Source: Nocardiopsis ganjiahuensis DSM 45031 (GTDB lineage: Bacteria > Actinomycetota > Actinomycetes > Streptosporangiales > Streptosporangiaceae). From it: a DNA stretch of 64,000 nucleotides. The position numbers and the translations under genes are program-made. The stretch is from the NCBI RefSeq assembly GCF_000341085.1, contig NZ_ANBA01000014.1, positions 332,617 to 396,616 of the forward strand, read 5' to 3'. The notes beneath the pieces were generated by a model. The model saw only the letters and a program-made list of their open reading frames with translations. It had not been told where the DNA came from and ran no database searches. Below, piece after piece: positions 58,586 to 64,000 of the stretch (positions within the stretch are counted from its first letter, which is position 1; every line of letters starts with the position of its first letter).

Positions 58586-59791
58586 ATGGCTGTCACGGTT
58601 TCGAGAGCCGACGTCATCGCGTTCCGCCTGGGCGCCCATCACCTCACCGAACGGGTGGGGGAGAGCGGGTTGCTCGATGCGGTCGGCCGGTGCGGGGTGC
58701 AGAACAGCCCGCCCGGGTCGGCGCTGCTCGCCCTGCACGCCAGGGCGCGGGGCCTCACCGCCGAACGCCTGGAGTGCGCGGTCGCCGAGGACAAGAGCCT
58801 GCTGCAGACCTGGAGCATGCGCGGATCTCCGTTCTACTTCCCGACCGCGGACGCCCCCGTGTTCACGGCCGGGGTACTGCCGCCCACCGAGTCCGCCGCG
58901 CGCCGCTTCGTCCTCGGCGCGGGCCCGGCGTTGGACCGGCTCGGGATGAGCCTGGCCGAGGCGGTCGAGCTGACCGCCGCCGAGATCGGTGACGTACTGG
59001 CCGGAGGCGGTCCGACCGGGGGCGGGCTCGCCATCAACGAGCTGGGTGCCGAGATCGCCCGGAGGATCGCCCGCACCCTGCCGACGGGGCGACGCGGGAT
59101 CTGGGAGGCGGAGGGCCCCTACGCCCCGGGCCAGCCGCTCGGCGAGGGAGTCGTGCACTTCTGCGTCCGCGTCCTCACGCTGCGGGGCGCGGTGTGCTTC
59201 GCGCCGCGCGCCGGCAACAAGGCGCCCCTCGTCCTGGTCGACGAGTGGTTGGGCCATCCGATTCCGGACGTCGGTCCGGAGTCCGCGCGTGCCGAACTGC
59301 TCCGCCGCTACCTGCGCTGCTACGGGCCCTCGACGCGCGCGGCCTTCGCCGCCTGGCTGGGTGTCGGTACGGGCGACACCGGTCCCTGGTGGGACCCGGT
59401 CGAGGACGAGCTGACGGAGGTCGGGTTCGGCGGCACGTCGTGGATCCACACAGAGGACCTCGACGCACTGGGCTCGCCTCCGTCACCGAAGGGGGCGCGG
59501 CTGCTCCCTCCGGGCGATCCGTACACACAGATGCGCGACCGCGACACGATCGTCGACCGGGAGTACCGAGGCCAGGTGTGGAAGTCGGCGGGCGCGCCCG
59601 GCACCGTCCTGACCGACGGGGAGATCACCGGCGTCTGGCGTCCGCGCAAGAGCGGCCGGAAACTCAAGGTCACCCTCACACCGTTCGGTTCGTGGCCGGC
59701 CCAGGACAAGGACTCGCTGGCAGACGAGGCCGAGAGGATCGGGCCGTTGCGCGGCGCCTCGTCCGTGGACGTGGAGTTCCACATCCGCTGA
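58586..59791 (+). CDS. Winged-helix DNA-binding protein, AlkZ/YcaQ-like superfamily
   Basis: 401 aa. HTH_42-type protein: AFRLGAHHLTERV at the start, the region GVQNSPPGSALLALHARARG that corresponds to the G-L-Q-A-Q site, TWSMRGSPFYFPT near 75, RRYLRCYGPSTRAAFAAWLG near 245, and LLPPGDPY. Members include DNA glycosylases that repair crosslinks and alkylated bases. The catalytic Q-x-Q/D of AlkZ reads Q-N-S here, so glycosylase activity is uncertain. Single gene. Confidence 0.82.
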   Translation: MAVTVSRADVIAFRLGAHHLTERVGESGLLDAVGRCGVQNSPPGSALLALHARARGLTAERLECAVAEDKSLLQTWSMRGSPFYFPTADAPVFTAGVLPPTESAARRFVLGAGPALDRLGMSLAEAVELTAAEIGDVLAGGGPTGGGLAINELGAEIARRIARTLPTGRRGIWEAEGPYAPGQPLGEGVVHFCVRVLTLRGAVCFAPRAGNKAPLVLVDEWLGHPIPDVGPESARAELLRRYLRCYGPSTRAAFAAWLGVGTGDTGPWWDPVEDELTEVGFGGTSWIHTEDLDALGSPPSPKGARLLPPGDPYTQMRDRDTIVDREYRGQVWKSAGAPGTVLTDGEITGVWRPRKSGRKLKVTLTPFGSWPAQDKDSLADEAERIGPLRGASSVDVEFHIR

Positions 59792-60165
59792 CCCGTGCGA
59801 AGAATGTTCGTCGGACCTACCCCCGCCCTCACCGTGCAGGTCTCCTGCCGGGGCACGCAGCAGGGTCGCGGCGCCCAGGACGGTTGGGATGCCGCATGGG
59901 GGTCTTTCCGGGTCCTATGTAATGTTTGCGGTTCCCAAGATCAGACCAGCCCAGGTCCGGGCGGTCGGGTTCGAGGGTCGGGTCCGTGCGGCCTGGAGCA
60001 GCCACCGGTTCTGACTGCCGAAAAACCATGGCAGCAGGGGATCTGGGGCCGTGTCTGCTAGGAATGGAGTGACTCCGTCCCGCGCCCGTGGAGTCCCTTC
60101 TACCGCCCGAGGGCCAGGCGCCCCCGGGCGCTTCCCCCATCCCCCGAAGAAGAAGGCCTCCCGGT
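59792..60165. other. Intergenic region upstream of the lipoprotein gene
   Basis: No gene. Short inverted words such as CTGCCG...CATGGCAG near 60017 are seen; the lipoprotein promoter should lie in the last 150 bases. Confidence 0.4.
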
Positions 60166-60993
60166 ATGACCTCTTTCCGACAGACCATCGGCGCACTGGC
60201 CCTGGCATTTCTTGTCCACCTCACTTCCTGCGGAGTCCTGAGTGATGTCGGAGAAACCGCGGAAACACAGGTGGAAGTCGAATCCGAGCCCACGGAGACC
60301 CCGGAGGCCACAGAGTCCGCCGAGTCGGCGGAACCCTCACCCGAACCCGGCAGCGCCGAGGACGCCCTGCCCTATCTCGAAGCTGTCGCGGTAGGACCTG
60401 CGGCGGCGACGGGGGAGGGACTCGTCCATGCCCGGGAGGGGTCTCCGGCCCATGGCTACCTTCAGTACCGGGCCGACAACGCCCAGGCGCTCCAGGACGT
60501 GGGCGAGGTGGTGGAACCCCTGGAGGTGGACGTGCGTGAGAACGACGCTCAGCTCTGCCAGCCTTCGGGGTGCGTGACCTTCGGCGCCTTCATGTACGAG
60601 GACGGCCTGCTGAGTGACTTCGAGGTCAACGGCAACACCGTCAGTGACAACTTCCACCCGGGAGGCGGCGAGTTCGAGGAGCAGGGGGCCACCGTCACGG
60701 TTGGCAGTAGCTACTACTCCAATGACAGCAATCACCTGGCGGTCATCCTCTACGTGGAAGCGGATGCCGAAACCTCTTTCGAGGTGACCATCGCCGACTA
60801 CCGGGACCCGGCCGGGAACCTGGTGTTGGAGTCGCCCGGTACCTCAGCAGGCAACAAGGTGGTCGGAGCGGGCAGCTCCGGTGTGCTGCTGTACACCTAC
60901 GCGGGGGCGGAGACCGGAGGTTCCCTGGAACTGACCCTGGAGTGTTTCCAAGGGTGCGAGGGCGCCATCAGCGGTGAACTACCCCTGAACTGA
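60166..60993 (+). CDS. Lipoprotein of unknown function
   Basis: 275 aa from ATG 60166. Signal peptide with lipobox LTSC and lipid-anchor Cys22, then an acidic Glu/Pro/Thr/Ser linker (residues about 32-70, repeats of ESAE and TETPE) that acts as a spacer from the membrane, then a beta-rich domain of about 190 residues with two Cys pairs (LCQPSGCV and LECFQGCEG). Anchored outside the cell. Family not recognised. Confidence 0.82.
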   Translation: MTSFRQTIGALALAFLVHLTSCGVLSDVGETAETQVEVESEPTETPEATESAESAEPSPEPGSAEDALPYLEAVAVGPAAATGEGLVHAREGSPAHGYLQYRADNAQALQDVGEVVEPLEVDVRENDAQLCQPSGCVTFGAFMYEDGLLSDFEVNGNTVSDNFHPGGGEFEEQGATVTVGSSYYSNDSNHLAVILYVEADAETSFEVTIADYRDPAGNLVLESPGTSAGNKVVGAGSSGVLLYTYAGAETGGSLELTLECFQGCEGAISGELPLN

Positions 60994-61073
60994 ACCGTTC
61001 GGAGGCGGATCTACGTGCCGACCAGGGTCAGCGACCCTCGACCCAGGGCGGTACGCCGTGTGAAGCCCTCGCC

Positions 61074-61104
61074 CGGCCGTGCGGGACATTGTCCCGCACG
61101 GCCG
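61074..61104. terminator. Bidirectional hairpin terminator
   Basis: CGGCCGTGCGGGAC and GTCCCGCACGGCCG are perfectly complementary (14 bp) with a 3-base loop, between the convergent lipoprotein and ABC-F genes. Confidence 0.85.
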
Positions 61105-61185
61105 TCGGGGCGCCCGTCCACTGGACTTCCCAGAAGCCTTGCCTGCTGGACACCTTTCCTCGAAGCCCCGTTCTCCGAACCGCCC

Positions 61186-62871
61186 CTACCTCGCCCGCTG
61201 GACCCGTCCCTCGTCCCACACCGGCTCGTCCGCCTCGTACACGCGCCCGTCCGCGCCGAACACCACGAACCGGTCGAAGCCCCGGGCGAACCAGCGGTCG
61301 TGCGTGACCGCCAGGATCGTGCCCTGGTAGGCGTCCAGCGCCGACTCCAGCGCCTCGGCCGAGACCACGTCCAGGTTGTCGGTGGGCTCGTCGAGCAACA
61401 GCATCGTGGCCCCCGACAGCTCCAGCAGCAGGACCTGGAACCGGGCCTGCTGGCCGCCGGAGAGGGTGTCGAACGGCTGCTCCGCGGAGAGCGCGAGCTC
61501 GTAGCGGTCCAGCGCCCGGCCCGCCTCCTCCCGGGGCACGCCCCTGCGGGTGCCCTGTCCGTTGTGCAGGATGTCGAGCAGCGTCCGACCGGTGAACTCC
61601 GGATGCTCGTGCGTCTGCGCGAACCACCCCGGCAGCACCCGGGCGCCCAGCCGGGCCCGTCCGGTGTGCGGCACCGGTGCGACACCGGCGCGTTCCTCCT
61701 CCGGTACCAGCGAGGACTCGGGGTCGTCGCCGCCCCCGGCGAGCAGCCGCAGGAAGTGCGACTTGCCCGAACCGTTGGAGCCCAGCACCGCGACCCGCTC
61801 GTCGTACCAGACCTCCAGGTCGAAGGGGCGCATCAGCCCGGTCAGCTCCAGGTCCCGGCACACCAGGGCGCGCTTGCCGGTGCGTCCGCCGCGCAGCCGC
61901 ATCCGCAGGTTCTGCTCCCTGGGCTGCTGCTGGGGCGGCCCCGCGTCCTCGAACCGGCGCAGCCGGGTCCGCGCGGACTGGTAGCGCGTGGCCATGTCCG
62001 AGTTGTAGGACGCCTTCTGCTTGTACATCGCCACGAGCGCCTTGAGCTTGGCGTGCTCCTCGTCCCAGCGCTTGCGCAGCTCGTCCAGGCGGTCGAACCG
62101 CTCCCGCCGCGCCGCGTGGTAGGTGTCGAAGGCACCCCCGTGCACCCACACGCTGTTGCCCGCCGCACCCAGCTCCACGGTGATGATCCGGTCCGGAACC
62201 CGGCTCAGCAGTTCACGGTCGTGCGAGACGAACAGCACCGTCTTCGGAGTGGCGCGCAGAGCCTCCTCCAGCCAGCGCTTGCCGGGCACGTCCAGGTAGT
62301 TGTCCGGCTCGTCCAGCAGCAGCACCGGCGCGGGACCCCGCAGCAGCGCCTCGATGACCAGGCGTTTCTGCTCACCGCCGGAGAGCGTGCGCACCTCCCG
62401 CCACCGGCAGCGCTCGTAGGGCGTGCCCAGGGCCGCCATGCAGCACTGGTCCCACACGACCTCCGCCTCGTAACCGCCGGAGTCGCCGTAACGCGCGATC
62501 GCCTCGGCGTAGCGCATCTGCGTCCGCTCGTCCTCGGCGAGCATCATGGCCTGCTCGGCCGCCTCCAGGTCCGCGTGCGCTCCGCGTACCGCCCCGGGCG
62601 CGACCGACACGAGGAGTTCGTGCACGGTCGTGGCGTCCCGCACGTGTCCCACGAACTGGGGCATCACCCCCAGCTCTCCGTCCAGGGTGACCGCGCCCGA
62701 CTGGGGCGGGAACTCACCGCGGACCAGGCGCAGCAGCGTGCTCTTGCCCGCGCCGTTGGCGCCCACGAGGGCGGTCTTGGATCCTTCGCCGACCCGGAAC
62801 GACACCCCGTCCAGAAGCACCCTCCCGTCGGGCAGGGTGTGTGTCACCTGGTTGACGTCGACGTAACCCAC
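61186..62871 (-). CDS. ABC-F family ATPase
   Basis: 561 aa from GTG 62871. Two ATPase domains on one chain without membrane segments: Walker A GANGAGKST, signature LSGGEQKR and LLLDEPDNYLD in the first; GSNGSGKSH, LSGGQQAR and LLLDEPTDNLD in the second, joined by a charged helical linker (KALVAMYKQKASYNSD). ABC-F proteins bind the ribosome; some protect it from antibiotics. The linker is of moderate length, so resistance or a translation-factor role are both open. Confidence 0.88.
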   Translation of the reverse strand: MGYVDVNQVTHTLPDGRVLLDGVSFRVGEGSKTALVGANGAGKSTLLRLVRGEFPPQSGAVTLDGELGVMPQFVGHVRDATTVHELLVSVAPGAVRGAHADLEAAEQAMMLAEDERTQMRYAEAIARYGDSGGYEAEVVWDQCCMAALGTPYERCRWREVRTLSGGEQKRLVIEALLRGPAPVLLLDEPDNYLDVPGKRWLEEALRATPKTVLFVSHDRELLSRVPDRIITVELGAAGNSVWVHGGAFDTYHAARRERFDRLDELRKRWDEEHAKLKALVAMYKQKASYNSDMATRYQSARTRLRRFEDAGPPQQQPREQNLRMRLRGGRTGKRALVCRDLELTGLMRPFDLEVWYDERVAVLGSNGSGKSHFLRLLAGGGDDPESSLVPEEERAGVAPVPHTGRARLGARVLPGWFAQTHEHPEFTGRTLLDILHNGQGTRRGVPREEAGRALDRYELALSAEQPFDTLSGGQQARFQVLLLELSGATMLLLDEPTDNLDVVSAEALESALDAYQGTILAVTHDRWFARGFDRFVVFGADGRVYEADEPVWDEGRVQRAR

Positions 62872-63173
62872 GACTGCTCTTCTCTGCTGACCACGACTTC
62901 CCGCGCACGCTCACGCGGCGCGTCCGGTCAGCGTTCCACGGGGGTTCGGGCAGGGCAAAGGGTTTTCCCGGTCGGAGGACCGGGCCCGGAAGCGGGGCCG
63001 TGCCGTCCGGGACCTTAAGAGTTCCTTAGCTCACACCTAAGCTCCGGTGAAACGCGGTGTGCGGTGGTTCGTCCCTGTTCTAGGTTTTTCCCGCTGGTCG
63101 GTGACCAGCGAAAATCGGGCTGCCGGAGTCGACGTGGACCCCGGACCCGCCGGAAGCGGAGGAAGGTGGCGGG
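62872..63173. other. Divergent gap between ABC-F and GH15 genes
   Basis: No gene. AGTTCCTTAGCTCACACCTA near 63020 and an AT-richer patch near 63080 may be promoter parts for either side. Confidence 0.4.
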
Positions 63174-64000
63174 GTGACTCTCACACAGGGGGCAACGGGG
63201 TTCGACACGGCGCGGAGGAGCTGCTGCTCCGGCGCCGGGGAACCGGAGGAGCGCCCGATCCCGATCGAGCGCATGTCCATGCTGTCCAACCAGGCCTCCG
63301 TGGCGCTGCTGGGCCCGGACGCGCGCCTGCTGTGGTTCTGCCATCCCGAGCCGGACTCCAACGCCCTGTTCGCCGAGGTCCTGGGCGGTCCGCGGGCGGG
63401 TGTGTTCACCATCGCCCCGGCTCACGGCCGCATGCCGCTGGGCCAGCGCTACCTGCCCGGCACCATGACCGTGCGCACCCGGTGGTCGCGCCTGTCGGTG
63501 ACCGACTACCTCGCCCAGGACACGTCCACCGCCCTCGCCGCCCCGACCGGAACCGCCCCCGGCCGCACCGACCTGGTCCGGGTGGTCGAGGGATCGACCC
63601 CCGTGACGGTGGAGTTCGCCCCGCGCCCCGACTTCGGGCGCGCCCCGGTCCGGATCATCGCCGAGGACGACGGGCTGCGGGTCCACGGCGCCGACTTCCC
63701 CCTGGTGCTGCGCTCCCCGGGCGTGGAGTGGCACGTCGGGACCGAGGACGGGCAGGACACCGCCCGGGCCGTACTCCATCCGGTTCAGGGCGAGCCGGTC
63801 GTGTTCGAGCTGCGCTGCGGCGCAGACACGCTGAACGCGCACCCCGACCCGGAGGCCGACCGCCGCGAGCACGCCGAACACGGGTGGTCCGGCTGGCTCT
63901 CACAGCTGTCCCTGCCCCGCACGCAGCAGGATCTGGTCGCCCGGTCCGCGTTGACGCTGCGCGGGTTGTGCACCCCCACCGGCGGGGTGATGGCCGCGGC
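63174..64000 (+). CDS. Glycoside hydrolase family 15-like protein, partial
   Basis: GTG 63174 follows GGAGGAAGG, and the frame stays open to the right edge (275 codons). The N-terminal super-sandwich domain of GH15 (glucoamylase / bacterial trehalase group) is recognisable: PIPIERMSMLSNQASVALLG, LLWFCHPEPDSNALFAEVLG, then QRYLPGTMTVRTRW. The visible end, VARSALTLRGLCTPTGG, is the start of the catalytic barrel; the catalytic acids lie outside the window. Probably acts on trehalose or alpha-glucans. Confidence 0.85.
   Translation, partial: MTLTQGATGFDTARRSCCSGAGEPEERPIPIERMSMLSNQASVALLGPDARLLWFCHPEPDSNALFAEVLGGPRAGVFTIAPAHGRMPLGQRYLPGTMTVRTRWSRLSVTDYLAQDTSTALAAPTGTAPGRTDLVRVVEGSTPVTVEFAPRPDFGRAPVRIIAEDDGLRVHGADFPLVLRSPGVEWHVGTEDGQDTARAVLHPVQGEPVVFELRCGADTLNAHPDPEADRREHAEHGWSGWLSQLSLPRTQQDLVARSALTLRGLCTPTGGVMAA

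Noticed and set aside
61015..63018. 667-codon plus-strand frame opposite the ABC-F gene
   Set aside because: The minus strand encodes two complete ATPase motif sets; the plus frame is Arg/Gly/Val-rich and passes through a terminator hairpin.
1..64000. CRISPR arrays, rRNA and tRNA genes
   Set aside because: No regularly spaced repeats with spacers and no cloverleaf or rRNA-like sequence was found by reading; a tRNA scan would be decisive but could not be run.

Overview
The window is GC-rich DNA with dense, tightly packed genes, frequent GTG starts and actinobacterial regulator types. The gene content (XRE-TPR regulators, a type II polyketide cluster, a GH15 enzyme, an ABC-F protein) suggests a filamentous actinomycete, probably of the Nocardiopsis / Streptomonospora kind. 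No rRNA or tRNA gene and no CRISPR array was seen.

Layout. (1) 1-10.6 kb, minus strand: a tightly coupled block of four large proteins of unknown function, led by a DUF6603-like protein; the fourth runs off the left edge. (2) 10.7-18.9 kb: a wreck zone holding pieces of ISAs1-, IS5-, IS110-type transposases and an enolase-superfamily gene. Among them lie apparently intact genes: three tiny secreted two-cysteine peptides, an orphan salicylate synthase, and a secreted acyl-carrier-like protein that lacks the attachment serine. (3) 19-27.9 kb: a compact cassette of alpha/beta hydrolase, divergent XRE-TPR regulator, folB-folE-folK, an unrecognised 495-aa protein with a nucleotidyltransferase-like motif, a pteridine-reductase-like SDR, an extra-looking arginyl-tRNA synthetase and a convergent phosphotransferase. 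No folP or folC is present, so this looks like a dedicated pterin pathway and not folate synthesis. (4) 28-31.8 kb: more pseudogenes and IS pieces around the first of two paralogous response regulators.

(5) 32.4-53.4 kb, all minus strand: a type II polyketide cluster. One operon holds a three-subunit acyl-CoA carboxylase, KS-alpha, CLF, ACP, C9-type ketoreductase, di-domain aromatase/cyclase, a hydrolase and an exporter. The other side holds tailoring genes matching the actinorhodin set by family: ActIV-like cyclase, ActVA-ORF5-like monooxygenase, luciferase-like monooxygenase, ActVI-ORF1-like dehydrogenase, SDR, secreted ActVI-ORF3-like protein, SnoaL-like ActVI-ORFA-type protein, enoyl-reductase-like enzyme, exporter and two FMN reductases. 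This points to a benzoisochromanequinone (pyranonaphthoquinone). The CLF channel residues suggest a chain longer than an octaketide. A 30-codon relic of a TcmI-type cyclase gene overlaps the KS-alpha start. Paralogous JadR1-like response regulators, each followed by the same 140-bp IS1182 5' piece, bracket the cluster.

(6) 55.4-56.6 kb: integrase and IS5 relics mark the right edge of the accessory region. (7) 56.8-64 kb: ordinary chromosomal genes: NCS2 permease, AlkZ-type winged-helix protein, lipoprotein, ABC-F ATPase and the start of a GH15 glycosidase.
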